Below are positions 1 to 8,038 of a DNA stretch of 64,000 nucleotides, piece after piece. How positions within the stretch are numbered: the stretch's first letter is position 1; the number at the start of each line of letters is the position of its first letter. The notes beneath the pieces were generated by a model that searched no databases, was not told the DNA's origin, and saw only the letters and a program-made list of their open reading frames with translations. The stretch is taken from positions 1 to 64,000 of the forward strand of contig NZ_CANMVP010000020.1 in NCBI RefSeq assembly GCF_947501385.1. Direction: 5' to 3'. This DNA is from an uncultured Polaribacter sp. Its GTDB lineage: Bacteria; Bacteroidota; Bacteroidia; Flavobacteriales; Flavobacteriaceae. Both the position numbers and the translations under genes were made by a program.

Positions 1-100
1 TGCTCTTTCTCCTTTTTATTAATATCTATCTAATATAAATACTTTAATCCATATCCTTTTGCAAACATAGGATGACATACGCTGCGAAAAATCATAAGCT

Positions 101-1168
101 TTAAAACAACTCTTTATTACTAATATCTAAATAGTTTCGTTTTACAAAAGCTAGAATCGTTTCTAAAATTTCACCCATATTTTCACATTCTTTAAACTTT
201 ACATCACCAACATATTGTATCAAATGCTTTTTTAGAAGCGCTACATTTTCTGGAAAGGAAATGGTATCTGCTTTCATGCATTTAATTAAACGAGCGGTTC
301 TTCTTGGCGCAGTAATCATTCTTTTTGCCATAAAAGAACGTTCTTCAATTTTATATTGTCTTATAGAACTATTTTCCAGCTTTTTTCCAACCATTTCTAT
401 CATCTTAAAATTCTCTTTCATAAACTGTAAGTTGTACACTTTTAAGTTTCCTTCAAAAGATTGCTGGTCGAAATCTATGGCTCTAATTTTGTAAATAATA
501 TGGTCGAAATCATGCGTTGGTGTAATTACATAATTGTAAGAACGCATATCGCCTAACAGACGCACTAAACAACGTTCTTTAAACTTTACAAATTCTTTAG
601 CAATTTGAGATTTTTCTAATTCTGTACAATGTGGCAAAAAGTCTTTTATAAAATCGTCTCCAGGAATTCCTGCAATGTGTTCTTCTATCAACGTGTTTTT
701 ATACACCAAAAAATTCATGTTATGCGGCGATAGAATATGCTCTAACTCTAAACCATAAACTCTTGAAGCATCTGCTTTTTTTACATAAAAGTAGGTAAAG
801 TTATCATTTAAAATATTTCTAATTTTAATGCGAAAAGGTTTTGAGTTTCCAAACGTACAATAATCAATGGCATCTACATTTAAAAAGGGAATGGCGTCAT
901 CATTTCCATCGGAATGAAGCATGGTGTAAACTTTTTTTAAATTATTATCTATTTCATTTCTATCTGCATCTGAATAATAGGTTCGTATCCAAAGTGTATC
1001 CTCGTCATTTTTATCATACACCGTTACTGAGCCTTGAAAACGTAATAAATCGTCATAAGAGATAGCATTTTTTATATTTCTATTATAATTTCTTAAATAC
1101 GCGTCTAGCATTTCATTTACGAGAAATGAAGGTTTTTTCTTAGACATCAATTTTTTCTCTACAGCCAT
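101..1168 (-). CDS. Conserved hypothetical protein with a kinase-like motif order
   Basis: This 355-residue protein has no signal peptide or membrane segment and is probably cytoplasmic. I do not recognise a named family. The middle of the protein shows motifs in the order expected of a protein-kinase or aminoglycoside-phosphotransferase fold: a VKK strand near residues 129-131, a helix glutamate (LELEH, about 140-144), a hinge-like stretch (LIEEHIAGIPG, about 160-170), a catalytic-loop-like GDMRSYN (206-212, D207 and N212) and IDFD (231-234). The N-terminal 120 residues and the C-terminal basic helix-rich region are unassigned. A TAnnTTTG element sits about 20 bases upstream of the ATG. It is divergent from the next gene. 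The reading frame is secure; the kinase assignment is an inference. Confidence 0.75.
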   Translation of the reverse strand: MAVEKKLMSKKKPSFLVNEMLDAYLRNYNRNIKNAISYDDLLRFQGSVTVYDKNDEDTLWIRTYYSDADRNEIDNNLKKVYTMLHSDGNDDAIPFLNVDAIDYCTFGNSKPFRIKIRNILNDNFTYFYVKKADASRVYGLELEHILSPHNMNFLVYKNTLIEEHIAGIPGDDFIKDFLPHCTELEKSQIAKEFVKFKERCLVRLLGDMRSYNYVITPTHDFDHIIYKIRAIDFDQQSFEGNLKVYNLQFMKENFKMIEMVGKKLENSSIRQYKIEERSFMAKRMITAPRRTARLIKCMKADTISFPENVALLKKHLIQYVGDVKFKECENMGEILETILAFVKRNYLDISNKELF

Positions 1169-1187
1169 CTTCTCTATTGAATTTCCT

Positions 1188-1195
1188 CAAAAGTA
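1188..1195 (-). promoter_or_regulatory. Bacteroidota -7 promoter element (TACTTTTG)
   Basis: This matches TAnnTTTG on the minus strand and ends about 20 bases before the ATG of the kinase-like gene. I see no clear TTG -33 element at the usual distance. Confidence 0.4.
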
Positions 1196-1295
1196 AGAAT
1201 TATTTAAGCATTCTTCGTCAGTAATTTGTTTAACACAATTTTAAATATAAAGATGCTATTTTTAATTACTTTTAAAAAGATTAACAAAACCAATT

Positions 1296-2009
1296 ATGAA
1301 ATATTTACTTTCTTTTTTATTTCTTGTTTTTATCACCTGTAAAACCAAACCTGTTTTAACTAGTAAAGAAATTTTAAAAAATAGCATTCAAAAACATGAC
1401 CCCCAAAATCAATGGAATTTTGCTGCATTAAATTTTCATATTCAAGAACCAAGAATTGGAAACCCTATAAGATATTCTATTGTAAAATTGAACAATAAAA
1501 CTGGAGCTTTTGAACTGCAAAGAAATAGAAACACCGCTATTTCTAGTCATATTATTGATGACAACGGAAATGCATCAACACTTCTTAATGGTAACGTTAC
1601 TAATGATTCTTTACTGATAAAAAAATACAGATTAGATCCTAAAAGAAATTTTGGCTACAAACGTTTTTATCAAACTTTATATGGTTTGCCAATGTCTTTA
1701 AAAAATGAACAAATTACACTTCACACGAAGGTAGAAGAAGTCATGTTCAATAAAAAAAATACCTATAAAATTTCTTTGGAATTTAAAGAACCTCTATTTT
1801 CTAAAGACTGGAATCTCTATTTTTCGGTTGAAGACTTTACCATCCAAGGAATAGAAATGGTCTTCCCAGAAGATCTCCTTAAAGGAGATCGCGTTTTGTT
1901 TGATGATTTTGTAAAAGTTGAGAATCTGTTATTAGTAAGAATGCATCACTGGTATGCATTAGACAATACGTATGCTGGTTCTGATATTATTTTAAAACAA
2001 CTCAACTAA
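1296..2009 (+). CDS. Putative lipoprotein, DUF6503-like
   Basis: The 237-residue product begins with a lipoprotein signal peptide (residues 1-15, lipobox-like FITC before KTKP) and should be attached to the outer or inner membrane. The rest looks like one soluble beta-rich domain, resembling the Bacteroidota DUF6503 proteins in length and layout. No catalytic motif is evident. Its 3' end overlaps the convergent dprA gene by 8 bases. The family assignment is from memory of the general pattern and is tentative; the coding call is firm. Confidence 0.8.
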   Translation: MKYLLSFLFLVFITCKTKPVLTSKEILKNSIQKHDPQNQWNFAALNFHIQEPRIGNPIRYSIVKLNNKTGAFELQRNRNTAISSHIIDDNGNASTLLNGNVTNDSLLIKKYRLDPKRNFGYKRFYQTLYGLPMSLKNEQITLHTKVEEVMFNKKNTYKISLEFKEPLFSKDWNLYFSVEDFTIQGIEMVFPEDLLKGDRVLFDDFVKVENLLLVRMHHWYALDNTYAGSDIILKQLN

Positions 2010-3102
2010 GTTCAAACATCTTTCCAGGCAAAGGTTTTATAATGCCTTTGAGTTCCATTTGCAATAAAATAGATGATAATTGATACATAGGAATGTTACA
2101 TTCTAAAGCTATAACATCTAATAATTGCTGCCCTTTTACATGCAATACATCATAAATTTTTTGTTCGTTGTCATTCAACGCTATAAAGAGTTGTTTTTGA
2201 ATCGTTTTTGGAGTTTTCTCTAAATCCCAATTCAACATTTTTACAATGTCTTCTGCAGAATTTAATAGAAATGCCTTGTTATTTTTAATCAAATTATTAC
2301 AACCTTTACTAAACAAATCTGTTGTTCTACCAGGAACTGCAAATACATCTCTATCATAAGAATTGGCAATATCCGCGGTGACCAAAGAACCTCCTTTTTC
2401 TGCAGATTCTATAATGATAGTTGCTTTAGAAATTCCTGCTACGATTCTATTTCGCTTTAAAAAATTTTCTCGTAAAGGTGTTTCGTTGTGCCAAAACTCG
2501 GTTAGAAAACCTCCATTTTCATTTACTTGATGGATGTATTTTTTATGAACTTTCGGATACGTCTCTTCTAATCCATGTGCTAAAACAGCAATGGTTTGCA
2601 AATTATTTTTTAGAGCTGCTTTGTGCGCACAGATATCTACTCCATAAGCAAAACCACTAACAATTATAGGATTGTATGCTGCTAAATCTTGTATCAATTG
2701 ATTGCAAAAATCTCTCCCATAAGAACTCATATTTCTTGTACCAACAATAGAGATGATTCTATGATTAGAAAGATCGATGTTTCCATCTTTAAATAATAAA
2801 ATAGGGCTGTCTATACAATGCTGTAAATTGGTTGGATAATCATCTTCTAAAAAATAAGAATACGCAATCTTATGCTCTTGCATATATTTTAACTCTTGGG
2901 TTGCCAATTTGATGTTTTCTTCATCAAAAAGATGTTTTAAAGCGTGATTTCCAATGCCGTTTATTTTTGATAAATACGCAGCTTTTTCTTTAAATATTTG
3001 AGAGACATCTCCCACATTTACAATGAGTTTCTTTGCCAAAATATCGCCAATAGCTTTACTTTTTTGCAATCTTAAAACGGCAAGTAACTTTTCTTCTTTC
3101 AA
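2002..3102 (-). CDS. dprA: DNA-processing protein DprA
   Basis: DprA binds incoming single-stranded DNA in the cytoplasm and loads RecA during natural transformation. The 366-residue protein has an N-terminal helix-hairpin-helix/SAM-like region (about 1-75), then the Rossmann-like DprA core with SIVGTRNMSSYG (about 115-126), VSGFAYGVDICAHKAAL, and KRNRIVAGISKATIIIESAEKGGSLVTA split over the central region, and a C-terminal winged-helix-like domain (about 300-360). The length is normal for the family. The only plausible start is TTG at 3100-3102, giving the typical MKEEKLLAVLRLQ beginning. It is divergent from the HU/SPOR gene, a common neighbour in flavobacteria. Confidence 0.96.
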   Translation of the reverse strand: MKEEKLLAVLRLQKSKAIGDILAKKLIVNVGDVSQIFKEKAAYLSKINGIGNHALKHLFDEENIKLATQELKYMQEHKIAYSYFLEDDYPTNLQHCIDSPILLFKDGNIDLSNHRIISIVGTRNMSSYGRDFCNQLIQDLAAYNPIIVSGFAYGVDICAHKAALKNNLQTIAVLAHGLEETYPKVHKKYIHQVNENGGFLTEFWHNETPLRENFLKRNRIVAGISKATIIIESAEKGGSLVTADIANSYDRDVFAVPGRTTDLFSKGCNNLIKNNKAFLLNSAEDIVKMLNWDLEKTPKTIQKQLFIALNDNEQKIYDVLHVKGQQLLDVIALECNIPMYQLSSILLQMELKGIIKPLPGKMFELS

Positions 3103-3184
3103 CAGGTAACAATTTGAATACCAATATATAAAAATTTTGTTGATAATTTTTAGCGATCCTAGTTTTCTAAGTTGCCAAAATTTC

Positions 3185-3192
3185 TATATTTG
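3185..3192 (+). promoter_or_regulatory. -7 element (TATATTTG) almost touching the start codon
   Basis: TATATTTG ends only five bases before the ATG at 3198. With the transcription start a few bases after this element, the mRNA would have almost no 5' leader. Confidence 0.5.
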
Positions 3193-3197
3193 TTTAT

Positions 3198-4103
3198 ATG
3201 AATTTAGCCAACTACATCAACGATTTATTATACAGATACGATTGCGTAATTGTTCCTGATTTTGGAGGATTTGTAACCAATAGAATTGGTGCAAAATTAA
3301 ATACAGACACACATACATTCTATCCACCAACAAAACAAATTACCTTTAATAGTCATCTAAAACACAATGATGGTTTGTTGGCGAATTACATTGCTTCTTC
3401 CGAGCAAATCTCTTTTGAAAAGGCTTCTACAGCTATTTCTTTGTTGGTTATTAAATGGCAAAACGAATTACAATCTAATGAAATTCAGCTAAATAATTTA
3501 GGTGCTATTTCTTTAAACGACAACAAACAAATTATTTTTGAACCTACAAAAGAAATCAATTTTTTAACCGCTTCTTTTGGACTGTCTTCTGTAGCATCTT
3601 CATCAATTACAAGATATAAAGCACAAGTAAAACCTTTTATTCCTGTTGTAAATCCAACGCAGAAAAAAGCAGTGCCTACCTTTATAAAATATGCTGCAAC
3701 TGCTGCTATTTTATTAACATTAGGTTTTGCAGGTTACAATGGTTATCAACAAAATAAGCAAAAAGAAGTATTTGCAATTCAACAAACAGCTTTAGAGAAA
3801 AAAATACAAACCGCAACATTTGTTATTGCGAATCCGCTGCCAACTTTAGACTTAAATGTTGTGAAAGAAAAGGAAAAAAAATACCATGTAATTGCAGGTG
3901 CTTTTCAGTTTCCAGAAAATGCAGAAAAAAAAGTAAAACAATTACTTTTAGAGGGCTTTGATGCTAAAATTATTGGCGTTAACAAATGGGGCTTGACACA
4001 AGTTACTTTTAATAGTTATGTTGATAAAAAGGATGCCATTAACCGTCTAAATAAAATTAAAAGAACTGTTTCTAAAGACGCTTGGTTGCATATAAAAGAG
4101 TAA
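3198..4103 (+). CDS. HU-CCDC81 and SPOR domain membrane protein
   Basis: This 301-residue protein has three parts. Residues 1-130 match the prokaryotic HU domain related to CCDC81 (MNLANYINDLLYRYDCVIVP start, PDFGGF, then a TFNSHLKHNDG region). A single membrane segment follows at about 160-182. A periplasmic SPOR domain (about 228-301, beginning KKYHVIAGAF) should bind denuded peptidoglycan. The arrangement suggests a cytoplasmic DNA-binding-like head tethered to the envelope, perhaps at the division site; this role is inferred. It is divergent from dprA and followed by the thioesterase gene, an order often seen in this family. Confidence 0.9.
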   Translation: MNLANYINDLLYRYDCVIVPDFGGFVTNRIGAKLNTDTHTFYPPTKQITFNSHLKHNDGLLANYIASSEQISFEKASTAISLLVIKWQNELQSNEIQLNNLGAISLNDNKQIIFEPTKEINFLTASFGLSSVASSSITRYKAQVKPFIPVVNPTQKKAVPTFIKYAATAAILLTLGFAGYNGYQQNKQKEVFAIQQTALEKKIQTATFVIANPLPTLDLNVVKEKEKKYHVIAGAFQFPENAEKKVKQLLLEGFDAKIIGVNKWGLTQVTFNSYVDKKDAINRLNKIKRTVSKDAWLHIKE

Positions 4104-4157
4104 AACAATTTCCATTTATCTTTCTCTAAAATAAGAACACTTTTAACGAGTGATTAT

Positions 4158-4165
4158 TATCTTTG
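4158..4165 (+). promoter_or_regulatory. -7 element (TATCTTTG) that decides the thioesterase start
   Basis: The element overlaps an in-frame TTG at 4163. That TTG would have to lie upstream of the mRNA start, so the ATG at 4184 is the real initiation codon. Confidence 0.55.
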
Positions 4166-4183
4166 CAAAAAATTTATTTTTTG

Positions 4184-4693
4184 ATGGAAGCAAAAACACC
4201 TAAAGAATCTTTAACCATTTTAACAGATTTAGTTTTACCAGGAGACACCAATTACTTAGACAATCTTTTTGGAGGAGAATTACTAGCTAGAATGGACAGA
4301 GCTTGTAGTATTGCTGCAAGAAGGCACTCTAGAAGAATTGTTGTTACGGCTTCTGTAAATCATGTTGCTTTTAACAAATCTGTTCCTGTAGGAAGTGTGG
4401 TAACCGTTGAGGCGAAAGTTTCTAGAGCATTTAAATCTTCTATGGAAATTTATGTTGATGTTTGGATAGAAGACAGACAATCTGGGCAAAAAACAAAAGT
4501 AAATGAAGGAATTTATACCTTTGTCGCGGTAGATGAAACAGGAAAACCTGTTCAGATTCCTCAAATACATCCTGAAACTAAATTAGAAAAAGAACGTTTT
4601 GAAGGTGCTTTAAGGCGTAAACAATTAAGTTTGGTTTTAGCAGGGAAATTAAAACCTCATGAAGCAACAGAGTTAAAAGCACTTTTTAATTAG
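4184..4693 (+). CDS. Acyl-CoA thioesterase, hotdog fold (ACOT type)
   Basis: This 169-residue cytoplasmic enzyme hydrolyses acyl-CoA thioesters to free acid and CoA. The single hotdog domain shows the ACOT signatures: DTNYLDNLFGGELLARMD (about 22-39 from the chosen start), then ASVNHVAFNKSVPVG with strand-turn pattern, and a basic C-terminal helix. The frame can be extended seven codons to a TTG at 4163, but a TAnnTTTG promoter element covers that codon, so ATG 4184 is preferred, leaving a leader of about 15 bases. The substrate chain length cannot be read from sequence. The gene is 6 bases from the channel gene and probably cotranscribed. Confidence 0.92.
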   Translation: MEAKTPKESLTILTDLVLPGDTNYLDNLFGGELLARMDRACSIAARRHSRRIVVTASVNHVAFNKSVPVGSVVTVEAKVSRAFKSSMEIYVDVWIEDRQSGQKTKVNEGIYTFVAVDETGKPVQIPQIHPETKLEKERFEGALRRKQLSLVLAGKLKPHEATELKALFN

Positions 4694-4699
4694 AATCCT

Positions 4700-5203
4700 A
4701 TGGAATTTTTAAATCACTACAAATTTATCGAATCTATTATTGTTTTTGTTTTGGCAATTTTTATACGTTGGCTAACCACAAATTCTTTACGGAAGATTCA
4801 GCAAAAATTTGGATTTCATAATTCTAGAATATTAGTAACAAATAAAATAATTACAATTCTTATTTATATTACTGTAATTGTTGTTATTGCTTTTATTTGG
4901 GGTGTAGATGAAAAACAATTATTAATTTATATCTCTTCATTTTTAACCATTTTAGGAATTGCTTTTTTTGCACAATGGTCTATACTTTCTAATATTACTG
5001 CAGGTATTATTTTATTTGTAAATTACCCTGTAAAAATTGGAGACACGATTACGATCTTAGAAAAAGACAATAATATTACTGGAGAAATTAGAGATATTGG
5101 TGCTTTTTTTATCACTATAAGAACACCCGATAAGGAATTAATTACATTACCCAATTCTATTATTCTTCAAAAAAATATAAAGTATTCTCCTCAGCCAAAT
5201 TAA
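4700..5203 (+). CDS. Small mechanosensitive ion channel (MscS family)
   Basis: This 167-residue inner-membrane protein has three predicted membrane segments (about 10-25, 48-68 and 75-110). The last is the glycine/alanine-rich pore helix that runs into FVNYPVKIGDTITI, the start of the MscS beta domain. The beta domain continues to the end (RDIGAFFITIRTPDKELITLPNS), but the larger C-terminal vestibule of full MscS is absent, so it is a minimal member. It probably gates in response to membrane tension. It lies directly after the thioesterase gene and is followed by a strong terminator. Confidence 0.88.
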   Translation: MEFLNHYKFIESIIVFVLAIFIRWLTTNSLRKIQQKFGFHNSRILVTNKIITILIYITVIVVIAFIWGVDEKQLLIYISSFLTILGIAFFAQWSILSNITAGIILFVNYPVKIGDTITILEKDNNITGEIRDIGAFFITIRTPDKELITLPNSIILQKNIKYSPQPN

Positions 5204-5233
5204 TGAATTTGTTCTCTAAAACTATTTGAATAT

Positions 5234-5274
5234 AAAAAGTAAACCAGTGAAATTTTCACTGGTTTACTTTTTTT
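5234..5274. terminator. Bidirectional intrinsic terminator
   Basis: A near-perfect hairpin with an arm of about 18 bp (core AAAGTAAACCAGTGAA and its complement) is followed by a run of T on the plus strand, and its A-rich left flank gives T on the minus strand. It lies between the convergent channel and DJ-1 genes and can serve both. Confidence 0.85.
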
Positions 5275-5336
5275 ACTGTTAATCTTCATTTTTAAAAATC
5301 AACTTATTTTCTAATTCGTTATTCTATAAGAAAAAA

Positions 5337-5897
5337 TTATGCTGTTTGTTCTTCGTGCTTGCCTTCGTAAATTTCTTCTACAAGCTTCGCATTAAATGCT
5401 GGTAAATCATCAGGATTTCTACTGGTTACCAATCCAGAATCTACAACAACTTCTTCATCAGACCAATTTGCTCCTGCATTTATCATGTCTGTTTTAATAG
5501 ATTCATAAGAAGTTATATTTCTTCCTTTTAATACTCCTGCCTCTGCTAATAACCAAGGCGCATGACAAATAGCTGCCACTGGTTTATGGTTTTCAAAAAA
5601 TGATTTTACAAAGCTAACAGCATCTTTATTTTTACGCAACATGTCTGGGTTTATAACACCACCTGGTAACATTAATGCATTATAATCTGCTTGCGTTACT
5701 TGATCTAACGTTTTGTCTACTGTATAGGTTTTTCCCCAATCTCCATCGTTCCAAGATTTTATTTCACCAGACTCTAAAGAAACAATATGTACATCTGCGC
5801 CTGCTTTTTCTAACGCTTTTTTTGGTTCGCTTAATTCACTTTCTTCAAATCCATTGGTTGCTAAAATTGCAACAGTCTTTCTATTTAAGTTTTCCAT
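5337..5897 (-). CDS. DJ-1/PfpI family protein (type 1 glutamine amidotransferase-like)
   Basis: This 186-residue cytoplasmic protein belongs to the PfpI/YhbO/general stress protein 18 branch. The nucleophile elbow AAICHAPW carries C111 followed by H112, and the conserved glutamate is in GFEESEL (residues 16-22). Family members are described as glyoxalase III-like, deglycase or stress proteins, and the exact activity is disputed, so none is assigned. The region SYESIKTDMINAGANWSD and the ending SRNPDDLPAF are characteristic of this branch. It is a single-gene unit with a TAnnTTTG element about 60 bases upstream. Confidence 0.93.
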   Translation of the reverse strand: MENLNRKTVAILATNGFEESELSEPKKALEKAGADVHIVSLESGEIKSWNDGDWGKTYTVDKTLDQVTQADYNALMLPGGVINPDMLRKNKDAVSFVKSFFENHKPVAAICHAPWLLAEAGVLKGRNITSYESIKTDMINAGANWSDEEVVVDSGLVTSRNPDDLPAFNAKLVEEIYEGKHEEQTA

Positions 5898-5954
5898 TTT
5901 AAAATTTTTAAATTAATATTAGTGTAGAACTTAATTGCTTTCTAAATTCTTCTA

Positions 5955-5962
5955 CAAAAGTA
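5955..5962 (-). promoter_or_regulatory. -7 promoter element (TACTTTTG)
   Basis: This matches TAnnTTTG on the minus strand, leaving a leader of about 55 bases for the DJ-1 family gene. The -33 element is unclear. Confidence 0.4.
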
Positions 5963-6031
5963 AATATTGAATGGAACCATCATTAATTCAATCCATAAGT
6001 ATTTTGACACAAATACTATTTTAAGAAAATT

Positions 6032-7267
6032 TTATCTTTTTAGAATCCAAGAAGACGGATTCAACTTTGTGGTATTTTTATACAAAACAAAAATCAATGT
6101 TGTTTTTCCTGATACTTTATCTGTAAAAATTTGACCTATTTTTTGACCTGTTTTTATAGCATCACCTTTTTTAACATAGAGCTTTTCTAAGTTATTATAA
6201 GAGGTTATATAATTTCCATGTTGAATTAACACATTTCTTTTACCTTGAGAGGTCACTAAGATATTTAGCACTTTTCCGCTAAAAATTGCCTCTGCACTTT
6301 TCCCTCTTTTTGTAACAATATGTAACCCTGTACTATTGATAGAAATTCCAGGAAAAGACGGGTGTGGCTGATTCCCGAATCTTCTAGTCACCAAACCTTC
6401 ATCTACAGGCCAAGGCAATTTACCTTTGTTCTGTTCAAATTTTGCAGCTAGTGCTTTTGCTTCTGGACTTAAAATAAACTCGTTTTTCTTAGTATTCTTC
6501 GGTTTAATTTTAAGTTTTGCATTTGCAAGTCTATTCGCTTTTGCAATTTCGTCTCTAATAATCTTATCAATTTTTTCAGTAACTCTTCTTTCTGCTTTTA
6601 TTTTATTCCGAAGATCTCTTTTGTATTTATTCTCTTTCTTTTTTATAGAAGTAATTAGTCTTTCTTTGTTTTTTTTATCTGATTCGATTTTTTCTTTTTG
6701 TTCTTTTTCTGAAAGAATCAAAGTATCTTTTACTTGCTTTTGCAGCAACAAAGAATCGTTTAATTTGGCTACTAAATTGGTTTGATTTACAATTGCTTCT
6801 CCTTGTTTTTTTCGAAAAGAAGTATATTGTTTCATATACTCTAAACGCTTGTATGCTTGATAGAAGTTTTGAGACGAAAGTAAAAACATCATTCTGCTTT
6901 GTTGAGATTTACTTTTATACGATCTAAAAATCATATTGGCGTAATCTTCTTTTAAAGCAGCAAGTTCTTTCTCTAATTTGGCAATTTCCTTTTCGTTTTT
7001 ATGTATTTCTTTCGAAAGTAGTTTTGCTTCTGAATTAATAGTTCTTATCAATCTTAATCGAACATCAATTTTTTGATTTAAATCTTTTAAATTCTCAAGA
7101 ATATTTTTTTCCTTTTTTTGTTCTTTAAACAATAAACTATTTACTTGGGCTATTTCTTTTTTTAATTTTAAACGTTGTTGCTCTAACTCTTTTTTTGTTT
7201 GACTAAAAGAAGAAAAACTACTCAAAAGTAGCACAGAAAACAATATGTAAAAACAAGCTCTAATCAC
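6032..7267 (-). CDS. EnvC-like protein with degenerate M23 (LytM) domain
   Basis: This 411-residue exported protein has a signal peptide (1-22), a long coiled coil (about 23-250) and a C-terminal LytM fold (about 285-411). In active M23 peptidases zinc is held by H-x3-D and H-x-H. Here the first motif is replaced (SINSTGLHIV) and the last reads LIFVLY in place of HLHFE, so the domain should be inactive. EnvC is likewise inactive and works by activating periplasmic amidases, so a role in septal peptidoglycan splitting is inferred. The start is GTG, coupled to the TAG of the upstream DUF4292 gene as TAGTG. It is the last gene of a four-gene leftward operon. Confidence 0.9.
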   Translation of the reverse strand: MIRACFYILFSVLLLSSFSSFSQTKKELEQQRLKLKKEIAQVNSLLFKEQKKEKNILENLKDLNQKIDVRLRLIRTINSEAKLLSKEIHKNEKEIAKLEKELAALKEDYANMIFRSYKSKSQQSRMMFLLSSQNFYQAYKRLEYMKQYTSFRKKQGEAIVNQTNLVAKLNDSLLLQKQVKDTLILSEKEQKEKIESDKKNKERLITSIKKKENKYKRDLRNKIKAERRVTEKIDKIIRDEIAKANRLANAKLKIKPKNTKKNEFILSPEAKALAAKFEQNKGKLPWPVDEGLVTRRFGNQPHPSFPGISINSTGLHIVTKRGKSAEAIFSGKVLNILVTSQGKRNVLIQHGNYITSYNNLEKLYVKKGDAIKTGQKIGQIFTDKVSGKTTLIFVLYKNTTKLNPSSWILKR

Positions 7268-8037
7268 TATAAATTAATGCGTTTATATCCTTTAGGAATT
7301 GTAAAAGAAGTATTAATTTCTGTATTAAATTCAACAGATTTTAATTCAAAATCTATGGTTGTTAATTTAGTGCCTTTTTTTGCTTTTATATTTATTTCTT
7401 GTGGAAAAACTTCATCTTCAACCAATTTATACAAAGGATACTTAATATCTAGTCTTTGGCCTTTTAAACTATTTACAATAGATTGCTGATCTAGTTTAAA
7501 ATGACTTGGATTCACTGCAAAAAAAGCATCAAACAAATTGGCTTGCAATTGTGGAGATAGCACATAAGAATTATTTTCAATGGCTACCTTTTGTTTTTTG
7601 AGTTTCAAATCTAAAATAGCTTGTCCTAAAAACAAATTTTGTAATTGCTGAAAATTTATTTCTGTTCCTAATAATTTTTCTAACATTGCAAAATCTCCTT
7701 CAAAATATTTTTTCTCTAGTGGCGAGTAAAATTGAACAGAAGTTGGTGTGATTTTCGCTTTAAAAACACTGATAAATTTTGTGCCTTTCAACCAAATTAC
7801 CTCGTCTTTTATTATTTTTAGATAGACAGAAATACTTTGTTTTATTTTTCCGTCGTTAAAATTTGCTTTTAATTTTGCGTCTACAGTTTCTTTATCAAAA
7901 TGAGTCGCTATGTGTTTTCTAACAACTTTTTTTGCAGATATTTCTTTTGCGATTACATTTTCATCCATAATGTTTTTTGTTGATTTACAAGCGCTAAATA
8001 TAACGACTGTAACTAATAAATATTTTAAATATCGCAT
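7267..8037 (-). CDS. DUF4292 lipoprotein
   Basis: This 256-residue protein has a lipoprotein signal (VVIFSACKS, cysteine at 17) and a beta-rich body typical of DUF4292, a Bacteroidota family whose proportions recall the LolA/LolB lipoprotein carrier fold. It is probably exposed to the periplasm. The fixed neighbourhood TPR protein, DUF4292, EnvC-like supports an envelope-biogenesis role, but the function is unknown. It lies one base from the TPR gene and overlaps the EnvC-like gene by one base, so translation is coupled. Confidence 0.88.
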   Translation of the reverse strand: MRYLKYLLVTVVIFSACKSTKNIMDENVIAKEISAKKVVRKHIATHFDKETVDAKLKANFNDGKIKQSISVYLKIIKDEVIWLKGTKFISVFKAKITPTSVQFYSPLEKKYFEGDFAMLEKLLGTEINFQQLQNLFLGQAILDLKLKKQKVAIENNSYVLSPQLQANLFDAFFAVNPSHFKLDQQSIVNSLKGQRLDIKYPLYKLVEDEVFPQEINIKAKKGTKLTTIDFELKSVEFNTEINTSFTIPKGYKRINL

Positions 8038-8038
8038 C

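Noticed and set aside
841..1065. Plus-strand frame opposite the kinase-like gene
   Set aside because: It is fully contained in a better-supported minus-strand gene and has no recognisable features.
4163..4183. Upstream TTG start for the thioesterase
   Set aside because: The TTG is within the TATCTTTG promoter element and would not be in the transcript; the ATG at 4184 fits the family.
5998..6017. AGTATTT/AAATACT hairpin as terminator of the EnvC-like operon
   Set aside because: The stem has only seven A/T-rich pairs and no T tract follows on the minus strand.
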